A stretch of 64,000 nucleotides of DNA, taken from positions 32,294 to 96,293 of the forward strand of contig FOEK01000013.1 of NCBI GenBank assembly GCA_900110635.1, written 5' to 3'. The notes beneath the pieces are model-generated. The model was not told the DNA's origin. It worked only from the letters and a program-made list of their open reading frames with translations, and did no database searches. The translations under genes were made by a program, and so were the position numbers. Positions 27,373 to 37,430 of the stretch are shown piece by piece; within the stretch, counting starts at the first letter, position 1, and each line of letters begins with the position of its first letter. This DNA comes from Lachnospiraceae bacterium NE2001 (GTDB lineage: Bacteria; Bacillota; Clostridia; Lachnospirales; Lachnospiraceae).

Positions 27373-28710
27373 TTATTTATCGGTCCATATTCTAATTGGA
27401 CTTACCTCGTAGTAAACGATCATAGCATCATACATATCAGCAGGCTTATAGTTTATCGTATAAGTACTCTTCAGGAACTTGTACATTATAGAGTCAGTCT
27501 CTCCAACAGAACCAGTTCTGATAGCGCTGTTCACCTTCTTGCCAAGATCACCATTTGCATCAACCTTGTTGAAATCCACATAGTACTTGTCCTCAGGCAT
27601 ATCCTTTACCTGATAAGCTATAGGATCTCCTGAGCAGAACTTCCTGTCAACTCTGTCTCTTGCACTGGTCTTAGGAACGCTGTCCACGGAGTTATAAAAA
27701 TCAGTTCCTATAGCAAAGTACTTGTCACCATATTCTTCAGCAAGAAATGTACCAAGAAATGTAGCTACTGAAGAACGATTTCTTGTCATATGTCCATTGT
27801 GGCAGGAGATCATAACTGCTCCGTTATGCTCTCTCTCCTCCACTTCAAGGAACCAGTCAACATTAACCTTCATATATGTATCCCTAGCCTTATTAGAAGA
27901 GTTTTCCTTTGCCCAATAGCTCGCGAAATACTTTAGGTTTTCTGCTGCATAGCTTGCGAGTTCCACCTCAGCGGCTCCTACATTTTCTGTATATGCATCC
28001 TTATTAGCTTCAATATCAGATTTAATCTCGTCCATCAGTTTAACAACATTATCATAATTTGACGATTCAAAATCTTCTGTAACCTCTCCCAGATAACTCA
28101 TCATCTGATCTGAATAATCACCAAACTTTGCTTCATCAACCCTCTTATAGAACCCATTCAGAAATAGTACGGTATCCTCATCATACTGTATATCCATACC
28201 GTAAAGTCTGACCTTGTCACCCTCAGCCGCAGTCTGGTTATAATCATGCATCCACTGAACCAGTTCACACATCTCATCAGTTTTATACAGTGTATATCCC
28301 AGATGAAGGGTTGCTTCCTCAGCTGTGCCTTCTCCGCCCTGAATATAATCATTTGCAATAGCACATCCGCCAAAGTCGCCTTCAAGAATAAGAGCTCTGA
28401 CGTTGGTCTTCTCAACCAGTTTCTGGAACACCTCCAGCTTTAGCTCCTGGAATTCCTTGTTGCCGTGAGCTGCTTCTCCCAGCGCAACGATTCTTGTCCC
28501 CTCCGGGATCTCTATGTTATCGATAGTAGTAGCCTGAGTTTCAAAGTCCTTCATCTTTGCAGGCTTCCTCATCTTAAGCGCTACAATAGCAGCAGCTAAA
28601 ACTACTACAGCTATAATTATTCCGGTCACTATCTTTTTAGAAGGATTCCCAGATTTCATTTCTGTCATTTTTTTCTTTGTTTCTTTTTGAGTCATTTTCT
28701 CTTCAGTCAT
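27373..28710 (-). CDS. Membrane-anchored erythromycin-esterase-family protein
   Basis: 445 residues: a Lys-rich cytoplasmic start, one membrane helix (27-46) and an outside domain with LGEAAHGNKEFQ and ALILEGDFGGCAIANDYI, the His- and Glu-containing motifs of the EreA/succinoglycan-biosynthesis-like family. Later DIQYDEDTVLFL and ISCHNGHMTRN also fit. Members of this family hydrolyse macrolide lactones or other esters, and many have unknown roles. Surface location and lack of any resistance context make macrolide resistance unproven. Confidence 0.85.
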   Translation of the reverse strand: MTEEKMTQKETKKKMTEMKSGNPSKKIVTGIIIAVVVLAAAIVALKMRKPAKMKDFETQATTIDNIEIPEGTRIVALGEAAHGNKEFQELKLEVFQKLVEKTNVRALILEGDFGGCAIANDYIQGGEGTAEEATLHLGYTLYKTDEMCELVQWMHDYNQTAAEGDKVRLYGMDIQYDEDTVLFLNGFYKRVDEAKFGDYSDQMMSYLGEVTEDFESSNYDNVVKLMDEIKSDIEANKDAYTENVGAAEVELASYAAENLKYFASYWAKENSSNKARDTYMKVNVDWFLEVEEREHNGAVMISCHNGHMTRNRSSVATFLGTFLAEEYGDKYFAIGTDFYNSVDSVPKTSARDRVDRKFCSGDPIAYQVKDMPEDKYYVDFNKVDANGDLGKKVNSAIRTGSVGETDSIMYKFLKSTYTINYKPADMYDAMIVYYEVSPIRIWTDK

Positions 28711-28840
28711 CTTTGTACTTTCCTTTTTCTTATTTATTCAGCATTTTTCGTTGTACTGTATTTGATAATTGGATATTATCACGGGAGGAGAGGATAATTG
28801 TAAATGCTGTTGTGAACGGGTAAAGATGTGTCGCAAATGG

Positions 28841-28871
28841 AAAAACCGCCGAGAAGCTTCTCGACGGTTTT
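28841..28871 (-). terminator. Rho-independent terminator of the Dabb gene
   Basis: On the minus strand AAACCGTCGAGAAG pairs with CTTCTCGGCGGTTT (one G-U, nearly no loop) and runs into TTTTT. About 50 bases past the stop codon. Confidence 0.9.
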
Positions 28872-28923
28872 GATATATTATCCTTATTTCAATATTTATC
28901 ACTGATTATTATTCGTGAAATCT

Positions 28924-29226
28924 TCACTTCTCAAAGTCGAGGCACACTCTTGTCTTGGTATATGGTCTAACTGCTCCATCTGCAACAGCAACATGTGCCG
29001 GATGGACAGCGTAACCCTTCAGGGACTCCTCATCTTCAAAGCTTGAATCAAGCATAAGATCGGCATTAGAAGAAGCAAGCCCTTCCGTCTCAACTCTGAT
29101 TTCAATAAGTCCAGGAATCTGACCAGCCAGACCCTCAAGCCCATCCTTAATGTTTTTCTTAACCTTTTTCTTCTCCTCAAGTGACAGTTCGTCTTTTAAT
29201 TGCCAAAGTATTACGTGCTTTACCAT
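28924..29226 (-). CDS. Dabb (stress-responsive A/B barrel) domain protein
   Basis: 100 residues from ATG 29226, chosen for GGGAGG 8 bases upstream and because the family starts with MVKHVILWQLKDE. It has the Dabb pattern: an N-terminal beta strand with HVILW, a helix LEGLAGQIPGLIEIRV, then DLMLDSSFEDEESLKGYAVHPAHVAV. These small dimeric ferredoxin-like proteins occur in many bacteria; the function is unknown. Confidence 0.92.
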   Translation of the reverse strand: MVKHVILWQLKDELSLEEKKKVKKNIKDGLEGLAGQIPGLIEIRVETEGLASSNADLMLDSSFEDEESLKGYAVHPAHVAVADGAVRPYTKTRVCLDFEK

Positions 29227-29299
29227 TATGAAAACCTCCCTCAAAAACTTTTTTTCATTATCTCATAAACCATCGATTTTCACTAGTCAAATAAAAAAA

Positions 29300-29373
29300 T
29301 CGGTGCGACGGGATTCGAACCCACGACCTCTGCGTCCCGAACGCAGCGCTCTACCAAACTGAGCCACGCACCG
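29300..29373 (-). tRNA. tRNA-Pro (anticodon CGG)
   Basis: Acceptor CGGTGCG/CGCACCG, anticodon loop TTCGGGA giving CGG, T-loop TTCGAAT, discriminator A. CCA is not encoded. The T-run after the 3' end suggests termination. A standard chromosomal tRNA, unlike the array at 60.5-63.3 kb. Confidence 0.95.
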
Positions 29374-29418
29374 ATATACCATAAAAAAATATTACGTACA
29401 ACTTACTTATAATACACC

Positions 29419-30156
29419 CTAATCATTATTTATACAATCGTTATTTGAAGCAAATCTGCTTGCAAAATGATTAACCACATATGCTATGGCTGCTATCACG
29501 AATATAAGTATCTGATAGTTTGAGATGGCTGTTCCAACGTGGGATTCCCGAAGGAACTCGAGACCTATCTTTGCGACCGTAGAAAGGATTATTACAATGC
29601 TGGCGCTTCTGTTTCTGTCTATCCGGAGGTAGAGAATAAGACCGATAACAAAGATAAGGACAAATGCTATAGTTTCAGTCAACTGAATGGGGAAACAGCC
29701 TGTCCCACTAAAACCGTCACTAGCATCCGAAAGCTTTTCCAGATAGGTTACTGAAAACGGTCCATCGTAGGGAATGCCACGACAGCATCCTGCTATATGA
29801 CACCCAATCTTTGAGAGCCCATACATAAGCGGCGCTGCGATGATCCAGGCCGTAAGAGCATCATTTGTGTGGTCACGAAAGATGAGAGATGCAGTAACAG
29901 CACCAAACATCAGGCCAAGGGCTCCACCAGCACCAACAAAACCTATCTTTCTGACATCGCGAGATAAGATTAGTGACACCATAAAGGAGCACATAATTAT
30001 ACATACAAAAGTAAAGAGTGCTGTATAGAATACAGTCACTCTTTTTACTCCTGCTTTATTCATAATGACACAGGCTACGATAATACCAATAAAGATGGAA
30101 CCGAGCACTATAGGTCCGTAAAATGTATATTCAAGATATGGAATCACAAAGTTCAT
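29419..30156 (-). CDS. Prolipoprotein diacylglyceryl transferase (Lgt)-family membrane protein
   Basis: 245 residues with about seven membrane helices. It holds the Lgt-like GLSKIGCHIAGCCRG motif and a late ETIAFVLIFVIGL helix, but I do not see a clear GRxGNFxNxE signature, and the protein is shorter than housekeeping Lgt. It may be a divergent paralogue rather than the main enzyme. It starts 6 bases after the GGDEF gene stop codon, suggesting a coupled operon. Confidence 0.8.
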   Translation of the reverse strand: MNFVIPYLEYTFYGPIVLGSIFIGIIVACVIMNKAGVKRVTVFYTALFTFVCIIMCSFMVSLILSRDVRKIGFVGAGGALGLMFGAVTASLIFRDHTNDALTAWIIAAPLMYGLSKIGCHIAGCCRGIPYDGPFSVTYLEKLSDASDGFSGTGCFPIQLTETIAFVLIFVIGLILYLRIDRNRSASIVIILSTVAKIGLEFLRESHVGTAISNYQILIFVIAAIAYVVNHFASRFASNNDCINND

Positions 30157-30162
30157 CAGTGA

Positions 30163-31677
30163 TCATTCTTCTTTCAGTTCTTTCTTGTTAGCATACATTT
30201 CATTGTCTGCCTTTTCAAAGACAAGCTCCAGGGCGGTGTCAGCATTTGGCACATAATCAGCGAGTCCACTTGCGACCACAACCTTGTCTTCTTCTTTATT
30301 TATCTGCACCTGAGTACGAAGCTCTCCCAGAAGAGAAGCACGATTCTCAAAGTCTTCTCCCTTCAGGATGACTACAAACTCATCACCACCAATGCGGTAA
30401 ACCGGGCTGTGCTTGAAGACACGGCAGATCATCATACAGGCTTCACGGATATGTTCATCGCCAGCCTTATGGCCTTTGGTGTCATTGATAATCTTCAGAT
30501 TATTGACATCACATACAACCACCGCAAAATCCTTTTCAGAACCAGCGGCGATCTTTTCATTTAACTCATTCTCCATAATGCTGTAAGCGTTCTTGTTCTT
30601 AACACCTGTAAGAGCATCACGATTAGCCATATTCATTACGGTATCTATGCGCTGTTTGAACTCTTCCTCGCGCTGCATGGACTCATTGATGTTGATCACG
30701 CCCACAACGATGTGCTTGTTGTCATCCCTTGGCTTCATAGCGCGAAGATTGACGTACTGCGGTTCTCCATCAAGGATAAGACGATAGGTAATAGTGAATA
30801 CCTTCTTGTCACGGATAACATTTAACAGATTACTCTTATCCATAGCAGTCGCCATCATTGGATAATCATCCACATAGATATCTCTCACAAGATTACGCTG
30901 TGTTTCTGCGAAGAAATCATATCCGTGGTGGCCAATATCCAGGTGGCTGTAGGCCTCGCTGGTACTGAACTCATAGAACTCATTTGTCTCTATATCTACA
31001 TAGTAGAGAACCTCATAGCGTGAAGCCAGCGCATTAGCTATCCTGCCAAAAACCTCGCCCTGCTCAGCTGCGGCAAGGGCCTTCTTGTGAGCCTTGGTCT
31101 CAGTGTCCACATTTCTAACACCTATTACTATGTATTTGTCATCAGCGCCCGCGCCCTTTGTGGCTTTTAGATTGTAGTAAACAGGCTTGCCGTTCTTAAC
31201 AAGTCGGTAATTCAGATGGAAGGTCTCGTCCTTGCGGAATATCTCGTATAGTTTCTGCTTATTAATATATGATTTGAAATGTTCCCTGTCATCCTTGTAG
31301 ACAAGCTTCTCCGTATTTATCAGCGTATCCGCAAAGAAATCCTTACCTGATGAAATGATAGTAAGGCCATCCTCTTTGTTTTCCAGCTGTCCCATCAGGC
31401 TGTACTCGTTGTAGCTGTTATCCTTGGTGTTGATATAGTACACGCTTTCATAATCGCCTGCCAGAGAGGTGGCAATCTGTGAAAATGTCTTTCGCTCCTC
31501 CTGACTCTTGCTGCTATATTGCAGCATAAGTATGTAGAGCGCTATTATCTCAAACAGCGCAACGAAAAAGAGCACGAAAGCCATAGCCCGGTAGCCCAGC
31601 TCTCGCATAACCAAACTTGCTATGAATATAAGAATACTCGCTACAAGCGACATTCTGGTTTTAGTTTCGTCTTTCAT
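30163..31677 (-). CDS. Membrane diguanylate cyclase with two PAS-like sensor domains
   Basis: 504 residues: two N-terminal membrane helices (8-55), two tandem, mutually similar PAS-like domains (about 68-190 and 205-325, each with YEvlYYI-type starts and a repeated YRLxxxGxPxYxNLxA strand), a short coiled coil and a GGDEF domain (345-500) with NRDALTGVKNKNAYS and YRIGGDEFVVIL. The active-site GGDEF is intact; no RxxD inhibitory site precedes it. Predicted to make c-di-GMP in response to an unknown ligand. Confidence 0.92.
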   Translation of the reverse strand: MKDETKTRMSLVASILIFIASLVMRELGYRAMAFVLFFVALFEIIALYILMLQYSSKSQEERKTFSQIATSLAGDYESVYYINTKDNSYNEYSLMGQLENKEDGLTIISSGKDFFADTLINTEKLVYKDDREHFKSYINKQKLYEIFRKDETFHLNYRLVKNGKPVYYNLKATKGAGADDKYIVIGVRNVDTETKAHKKALAAAEQGEVFGRIANALASRYEVLYYVDIETNEFYEFSTSEAYSHLDIGHHGYDFFAETQRNLVRDIYVDDYPMMATAMDKSNLLNVIRDKKVFTITYRLILDGEPQYVNLRAMKPRDDNKHIVVGVININESMQREEEFKQRIDTVMNMANRDALTGVKNKNAYSIMENELNEKIAAGSEKDFAVVVCDVNNLKIINDTKGHKAGDEHIREACMMICRVFKHSPVYRIGGDEFVVILKGEDFENRASLLGELRTQVQINKEEDKVVVASGLADYVPNADTALELVFEKADNEMYANKKELKEE

Positions 31678-31711
31678 GTAAAATCCTTTGATGTAAAAAG
31701 CGTTTATATCT

Positions 31712-32665
31712 TTAGTTGGTTTTATTGTCTGGCTGATATAGATATTTCATTATGAAGCTCGCGTTCTCTCTAAGAAGCTTCTCTGTCTCAGGAGTCCTGG
31801 TCCCCATGGTTGCAAAGGCGTGAAATGCTTCCTTCATCTGCACCATCTTGACAGGAGTCTCAGCCGCTCTGCATTTTCGATATATGGCCATGGAATCAGC
31901 GAATAAAGTCTCGTTGTAATCGCAGGTCAGGAATATTGGCGGCATATCCTTGTAATCCCCGTAAAATGGCGAAATGTAAGGATTAGTTGGATTCGCATCC
32001 CCTGCATAGGCAATCCTCATGGGCTCGATAAAGCCCTCTCTTACAGTGAAATCATCTATTTCGTGCTGGGTTCTGTCCAGAGCGCCTGTGAAATCCACCA
32101 GCGGACTGTGTGCGATAACCGCAGCAATGCTTCGTCTGCCCCTGTCCCTGGCCTTAAGCGCAAGTGCGAGGCACATATTTCCTCCAGCACTTTCTCCTCC
32201 CAGAACCACCTTCGAATCAGGATATTTCTTTCTGATGACCCGAAGTATGTTGTAGCAGTCCTCAAGTCCATCCGGAAATTGATTTTCAGGAGACAACCTG
32301 TATTCAGCTGAAATGACTCTGAAGCCGGTATATGCAGCGAGCATGGAACAATACGAACGGGAAGCCGACGCCGAACCGGACACAAAACCACCACCGTGAA
32401 TATATAGAATAACTGCTGAATCATCCACATCCTCCGGAAGCAGAAGCTCAGACACCGTGCCAGCAATAGGAACCCGGTAGCCCTTTACCCCCTTCTCCCT
32501 CGGCAGAAATGTGTAACCCAGATTGGGCGCTATTCGAGCCTTGGACCAATCGATGGTCAGCATGTTCTCATCAAACTCCCTGCCCTTTGTAAGGAGCTTC
32601 ACCATATTCTTGTTTTTCTTCATTTCCTTGCTCGAAGCTACTCTTACTGCAATGGCCATAAACAT
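31712..32665 (-). CDS. Alpha/beta hydrolase, hormone-sensitive-lipase-like
   Basis: 317 residues. Oxyanion motif YIHGGGFVSGS, nucleophile GGESAGGNMC, Asp in FLTCDYNETLFADS and His in EAFHAFATM complete the triad. The second esterase of this family in the window, only distantly similar to that at 25.1 kb. ATG codons at 32665 and 32659 are equally possible starts. Confidence 0.9.
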   Translation of the reverse strand: MFMAIAVRVASSKEMKKNKNMVKLLTKGREFDENMLTIDWSKARIAPNLGYTFLPREKGVKGYRVPIAGTVSELLLPEDVDDSAVILYIHGGGFVSGSASASRSYCSMLAAYTGFRVISAEYRLSPENQFPDGLEDCYNILRVIRKKYPDSKVVLGGESAGGNMCLALALKARDRGRRSIAAVIAHSPLVDFTGALDRTQHEIDDFTVREGFIEPMRIAYAGDANPTNPYISPFYGDYKDMPPIFLTCDYNETLFADSMAIYRKCRAAETPVKMVQMKEAFHAFATMGTRTPETEKLLRENASFIMKYLYQPDNKTN

Positions 32666-32738
32666 ATCTCTTTTCGTTAAAAATATCTAAAAAGCCTAGT
32701 CTAAGTATAACATTATGCACAAATATACACAACAAAAA

Positions 32739-32773
32739 AAGCAGGGGACGGCTAATGAGAACCGTCCCCTGCT
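32739..32773. repeat. GGGGACGG-family repeat after carB
   Basis: AGCAGGGGACGG and CCGTCCCCTGCT form a perfect 12-bp stem around CTAATGAGAA. It lies between the carB stop codon and the upstream region of the hydrolase gene; a likely transcript end for the carAB operon. Confidence 0.8.
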
Positions 32774-32797
32774 GGTTATTTTTTTGATATTTTTATA

Positions 32798-35700
32798 TTA
32801 GATAGTTGAGATTCGTGGAGTGATGTCTTCAAGTACATCCAGCAGGATTCGTACTGTATCCAGTGATGTGAAGATTGTCACACCGTTCATTATGGCTGAA
32901 CGTCTTATCTCTGCGCCATCTACGTAGTGGATACCTGACAGTATCGCACGTGTATTTATGATGTAGCTTACATAGCCAGCCTCGATGGAACGAATTACCT
33001 CGTCACTGCCATCACTGAGCTTGCCACGGATTCTTGTACGGATTCCGTGCTCCTTCAGGAACTCACCAGTTCCCACAGTTGCCTCAATGTTAAAGCCCAG
33101 CTCGTAGAAACGTCTTACAAGTGGAAGCGCCTCCTCCTTGTCCTCGTCTGCGAGAGTTACCATTACGGTTCCGTACTCCTTCATCTTGATTCCGCTGGCC
33201 TGGAGTGCCTTATAGAAAGCACGTTTCAGGCTTCGGTCATAACCGATTGCTTCACCAGTAGATTTCATTTCAGGAGAAAGATAAGGATCCATACCATTTA
33301 ACTTTGCAAATGAAAATGCTGGTGTCTTAACGTACCACTTCTTTGCCTTTTTAAGCTCTGCCTCATCGCTGGTATCAATAGAAAGCAGCTTGAGTCCGCC
33401 CTCTGGAGCAATTCCAGTAAATCCCTGCTCAGCAAGACTATGACCAAGCATTACCTTAGTAGCGATATCTACTAAGCTGTAACCTGTTGACTTTGACAGG
33501 AATGGAACGCTTCGGGAAGCTCTTGGGTTAACCTCAATGATATATACATTGTCTTCCTTATCAACGATGAACTGTATATTGAAGAGACCAACTATACCGA
33601 TTCCAAGACCAAGCTTGTTGGTATAATCAGTAATTGTTTCCTTAACCTTTTCCGAGATTGAATATGGAGGATAAACGCTGGTGCTGTCTCCAGAATGGAC
33701 ACCGGTTCTCTCAACCAGCTCCATAATACCTGGAAGGAATACAGTCTCGCCATCACAGATAGCGTCAACCTCAACCTCTTTTCCAACGATATACTTGTCT
33801 ACAAGCACAGGTCTGTCTACGTCTACCTCAACGGCTGTTCTCAAGTAGTGACGCAGCATTTCCTCATTAGCAACGATCTCCATAGCACGTCCACCAAGTA
33901 CGAAGCTTGGACGAACAAGAACTGGGTAACCGATCTTTTCAGCAGCTGCAACACCACTCTCGATATCTGTTACGGCAACTCCCTTTGGATGAGGAATGCC
34001 AAGAGATGAGATAACATCTTCAAATGCATCTCTATCCTCTGCTCTGAAGATAGCCTCGTTGCTTGTACCGATAAGCTTAACACCCTTCTTCTCAAGTGGC
34101 TCAGCAAGGTTAACTGCTGTCTGACCACCAAGAGAGGTAATGACGCCCTCTGGTTTCTCCAGATCTATGATATTCATTATATCCTCGACTGTAAGAGGCT
34201 CAAAATAGAGCTTGTCGGATATAGTATAATCAGTTGAAACTGTCTCTGGGTTATTGTTAATGACGATGGCCTCATAACCCATCTCGTGAATTGTCTTTAC
34301 TGCGTGAACTGTTGAGTAATCGAACTCGACACCCTGACCGATTCTGATAGGACCAGAACCAAGAACGATTATCTTCTTGTTCTCTGAGACAATTGACTCA
34401 TTTTCATCTTCATATGTTGAATAGAAATATGGTACGTAGCTCTCAAACTCGCTGGCACAGGTATCGATCATCTTGTAAACAGGCTTTACACCCAGCTCGC
34501 GTCTGAGATTCATTACATCATCTTCAGAAACACCAGTCAGCTCTGCAATATAAGAATCTGAGAATCCCATTTTCTTTGCATCGTATAGGGTATCTCTGTC
34601 AAGAATCTTTGAGAGTCCCTGTGACTCATATTCCTTGGCACGCTCTTCTATCTTCTTCTCAAAATCAACTATGTTCTTAATCTTATCCAGGAAGAACATA
34701 TCGATACGAGTCTTGCTATAGATAACCTGAAGATCCACACCCAGCCAGATCAACTGTGACAGAGCATAGATTCGGTCGTCAGTTCCATCCTCAACATATT
34801 TAAGAAGCTTCTCGATAGCTTCCTTCTTTGCTTCTTTACTGTCAGACTTATCAGAGAGACTCTTAACATCGAACTTTTCAAGATGTATATGATTCTTGCC
34901 ATCTTCCAGAGAACGGATAGCCTTTAGGAGACTTTCCTCTGCAGTACGGCCGATACTCATAGTCTCTCCTGTTGCCTTCATCTGAGTTGAGAGAACATTT
35001 GATGCAAGAGTAAACTTGTCAAATGGGAATCTAGGCATCTTGGTTACGACGTAGTCAAGTGTTGGCTCGAAGCAGGCAGGTGTGTTGGCGAGCTTTATCT
35101 CGTCAAGATTCATACCTACTGCAATCTTCGCAGAAACTCTGGCGATCGGGTAACCGCTGGCCTTTGAAGCAAGTGCAGATGAACGTGAAACTCTAGGATT
35201 AACCTCAATTACATAGTAGCTAAATGACTCCGGATCAAGGGCGAACTGGCAGTTACAACCACCTTCTACGCCAAGAGCTCTGATAATCTTAAGAGCGCTG
35301 TCACGGAGCATATGATATTCTTTGTTAGTAAGGGTCTGGCTAGGAGCAACAACGATAGAGTCACCTGTATGGATACCAACTGGATCCAGGTTCTCCATGT
35401 TACAGACAACGAGGGCAGTATCGTTAGCATCCCTCATTACCTCGTACTCGATTTCCTTGTAGCCCTTGATACTCTTCTCTACAAGAACCTGGTGAACTGG
35501 TGAAAGTGCAAGAGCATTCTTCATCATTTCAGCCATTTCTTCAGGGTTATCAGCAAATCCACCTCCTGTACCACCAAGGGTAAATGCAGGACGAAGTATT
35601 ACTGGATAGCCTATATCCTCAGCAGCCTTAAGGCCTTCTTCTACTGAATATGTAATCTCTGACGGAACAACAGGCTCGCCCAGTCTCTCGCAGAGTTCCT

Positions 35701-36097
35701 TGAACTCTTCTCTATCCTCGGCACATTTGATAGACGCCGCATCGGTTCCAAGAAGCTCTATCTCGCACTCATGGAGGACGCCTTTATCATTTAACTGCAT
35801 AGCAAGGTTAAGGCCTGTCTGTCCACCGATTCCAGGGACGATCGCGTCCGGTCTCTCATAGCGGCAGATACGTGCCAGATATTCCAGTGTAAGTGGCTCC
35901 ATATAAACCTTGTCGGCAATCATTGTGTCGGTCATGATGGTTGCAGGGTTGGAGTTGGCGAGGATTACCTCGTAGCCCTCCTCTTTAAGAGCGAGGCAGG
36001 CCTGAGTTCCCGCATAGTCGAACTCTGCTGCCTGGCCGATAACGATAGGGCCGGAGCCGATCACAAGTATTTTGTGTAAATCTGTTCTTTTGGGCAT
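32798..36097 (-). CDS. carB: Carbamoyl-phosphate synthase large subunit
   Basis: 1099 residues from ATG 36097, preceded by AAGGAG; this gives the family start [32 protein letters not shown]. Two homologous ATP-grasp halves are visible, each beginning with a SGPIxIGQxxEFDY motif (near 15 and 565), plus two [21 protein letters not shown] segments and a C-terminal MGS-like allosteric domain. It makes carbamoyl phosphate for arginine and pyrimidines with CarA, encoded 46 bases upstream. Confidence 0.98.
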   Translation of the reverse strand: MPKRTDLHKILVIGSGPIVIGQAAEFDYAGTQACLALKEEGYEVILANSNPATIMTDTMIADKVYMEPLTLEYLARICRYERPDAIVPGIGGQTGLNLAMQLNDKGVLHECEIELLGTDAASIKCAEDREEFKELCERLGEPVVPSEITYSVEEGLKAAEDIGYPVILRPAFTLGGTGGGFADNPEEMAEMMKNALALSPVHQVLVEKSIKGYKEIEYEVMRDANDTALVVCNMENLDPVGIHTGDSIVVAPSQTLTNKEYHMLRDSALKIIRALGVEGGCNCQFALDPESFSYYVIEVNPRVSRSSALASKASGYPIARVSAKIAVGMNLDEIKLANTPACFEPTLDYVVTKMPRFPFDKFTLASNVLSTQMKATGETMSIGRTAEESLLKAIRSLEDGKNHIHLEKFDVKSLSDKSDSKEAKKEAIEKLLKYVEDGTDDRIYALSQLIWLGVDLQVIYSKTRIDMFFLDKIKNIVDFEKKIEERAKEYESQGLSKILDRDTLYDAKKMGFSDSYIAELTGVSEDDVMNLRRELGVKPVYKMIDTCASEFESYVPYFYSTYEDENESIVSENKKIIVLGSGPIRIGQGVEFDYSTVHAVKTIHEMGYEAIVINNNPETVSTDYTISDKLYFEPLTVEDIMNIIDLEKPEGVITSLGGQTAVNLAEPLEKKGVKLIGTSNEAIFRAEDRDAFEDVISSLGIPHPKGVAVTDIESGVAAAEKIGYPVLVRPSFVLGGRAMEIVANEEMLRHYLRTAVEVDVDRPVLVDKYIVGKEVEVDAICDGETVFLPGIMELVERTGVHSGDSTSVYPPYSISEKVKETITDYTNKLGLGIGIVGLFNIQFIVDKEDNVYIIEVNPRASRSVPFLSKSTGYSLVDIATKVMLGHSLAEQGFTGIAPEGGLKLLSIDTSDEAELKKAKKWYVKTPAFSFAKLNGMDPYLSPEMKSTGEAIGYDRSLKRAFYKALQASGIKMKEYGTVMVTLADEDKEEALPLVRRFYELGFNIEATVGTGEFLKEHGIRTRIRGKLSDGSDEVIRSIEAGYVSYIINTRAILSGIHYVDGAEIRRSAIMNGVTIFTSLDTVRILLDVLEDITPRISTI

Positions 36098-36143
36098 GAT
36101 TTTCTCCTTAAAACATGACAAATGGAAAGATTGTCAAAATCTG

Positions 36144-37223
36144 TTACATTTTCATGTTTGAAATGAAACGGTCAAAGAGGTAGGTGCTGTCCTGTGGACC
36201 AGGTGCACTCTCTGGATGGTACTGTACAGAGAAGACCTTTCCGTCCTCTGATGTAAGGCCTTCAACTGTGTTATCCAGAAGATTAATATGCGAAACCTTG
36301 AGGCCTGTACCTTCTACTGTAGAATCATCAACTGCATAGCTGTGATTCTGACTTGTTATCTCTATCTTTCCAGTAGCCAGATCCTTTACAGGATGATTTC
36401 CGCCACGATGTCCGAACTTGAGCTTGTAGGTTTTTGCTCCGTATGACAGAGCTATCAGCTGATGACCAAGACAGATACCAAACATTGGAAGCTCACCCTT
36501 CAGGGTTTTCAGTGTCTCGATAACCTCTGGAACATCCTCAGGATCACCAGGGCCATTTGAAATAAAGAGTCCATTAGGATTCATTTTCATTATTTCTTCT
36601 GCTGGTGTATCGTATGGAACTACTGTAACGTTACAGCCGTGAGCATTTAACTCGCGGACAATATTCATCTTCATACCGCAGTCAATGGCTACAACATTGA
36701 ACTTTGGATTAGAGGTACGTGCATACCATCTCTTCTTTGAACTGCATCTCTTAACCTGGTCATGTGGCAGCTCTGTTTCTGCCATTTTCTTTAGACCATC
36801 CTCAAGACTTGTGCTGATGTCTGTTATGAGCACCTTTCTTGAACCGTAATCTCTTATGCTTCTGACTAGCTTTCTGGTATCTACTCCATAGATTCCAGGA
36901 ACATCTGAATCCTCCAGAAGCTCAGACAGAGTTCTGGTAAAACGGAAGTTAGAAGGAGATTCATTTACCTCTCTTACAATAAGAGCTCCGAGATTGATCA
37001 GCTTGCTCTCGAAGTCCTCATCTGTTATTCCGTAATTTCCAATTAGTGGATAAGACATAACTATCGCCTGATCTGTGTAGGATGGATCAGAAATGATTTC
37101 CTGATAACCAACCATAGATGTGTTAAATACTATCTCACAGACCGCCTCTTTGTCAGCACCAAAGCCAAAGCCCAGGTACTCGGTTCCATCCTCCATAATT
37201 AGTTTTTTGTTATAATCTGACAT
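36144..37223 (-). CDS. carA: Carbamoyl-phosphate synthase small subunit
   Basis: 359 residues from ATG 37223 (MSDYNKKLIMEDGTEYLGFGFG), with AAGGAA upstream. The C-terminal class I amidotransferase domain has the Cys in PMFGICLGHQL and His in QYHPESAPGPQ. It provides ammonia from glutamine to CarB. It has its own promoter and a structured leader (37210-37385), so carAB is expressed separately from trp although it lies just downstream. Confidence 0.97.
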   Translation of the reverse strand: MSDYNKKLIMEDGTEYLGFGFGADKEAVCEIVFNTSMVGYQEIISDPSYTDQAIVMSYPLIGNYGITDEDFESKLINLGALIVREVNESPSNFRFTRTLSELLEDSDVPGIYGVDTRKLVRSIRDYGSRKVLITDISTSLEDGLKKMAETELPHDQVKRCSSKKRWYARTSNPKFNVVAIDCGMKMNIVRELNAHGCNVTVVPYDTPAEEIMKMNPNGLFISNGPGDPEDVPEVIETLKTLKGELPMFGICLGHQLIALSYGAKTYKLKFGHRGGNHPVKDLATGKIEITSQNHSYAVDDSTVEGTGLKVSHINLLDNTVEGLTSEDGKVFSVQYHPESAPGPQDSTYLFDRFISNMKM

Positions 37224-37308
37224 ATTCTTTTCCTTTTCGCACTCTTCGAAGGCTGCCCCTCGTACAAAAGGCACTTCGAGAACAAAACTCGAAGCGCCTT
37301 TGCTTCAT
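37210..37308 (-). CDS. Putative Arg-rich leader peptide of carAB
   Basis: A 32-codon frame starting MKQRRFEFCSRS has eight arginine codons. It covers the stem-loop at 37267-37301 and ends 14 bases inside carA. This layout resembles attenuation by an end-product amino acid, since carbamoyl phosphate feeds arginine synthesis. However, no clear ribosome-binding site precedes its ATG, so it may be chance. Confidence 0.3.
   Translation of the reverse strand: MKQRRFEFCSRSAFCTRGSLRRVRKGKEYVRL
37267..37301 (-). promoter_or_regulatory. Attenuator-like stem-loop in the carAB leader
   Basis: On the minus strand AAAGGCGCTTCGAG pairs with CTCGAAGTGCCTTT (one G-U) around TTTTGTT and is followed by TTTTG, 44 bases before the carA start. 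A second hairpin TGGTTAAA...TTTAACCA lies just upstream (37328-37355). Confidence 0.6.
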
Positions 37309-37357
37309 CAGTAAACTAATCAATTGGTTAAACAAGTTACTTTTTTTAACCACATTT

Positions 37358-37385
37358 AGTATATAACTTTATTATTATAAGTCAA
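37358..37385 (-). promoter_or_regulatory. Sigma-A-type promoter of carAB
   Basis: TTGACT (37385-37380), 16 bases, TATACT (37363-37358) on the minus strand. Predicted start near 37350 gives a leader of about 125 bases. Confidence 0.7.
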
Positions 37386-37430
37386 GCGATTTTTACTATA
37401 TAATAAGTTAATTTTATTAATGATATAACA

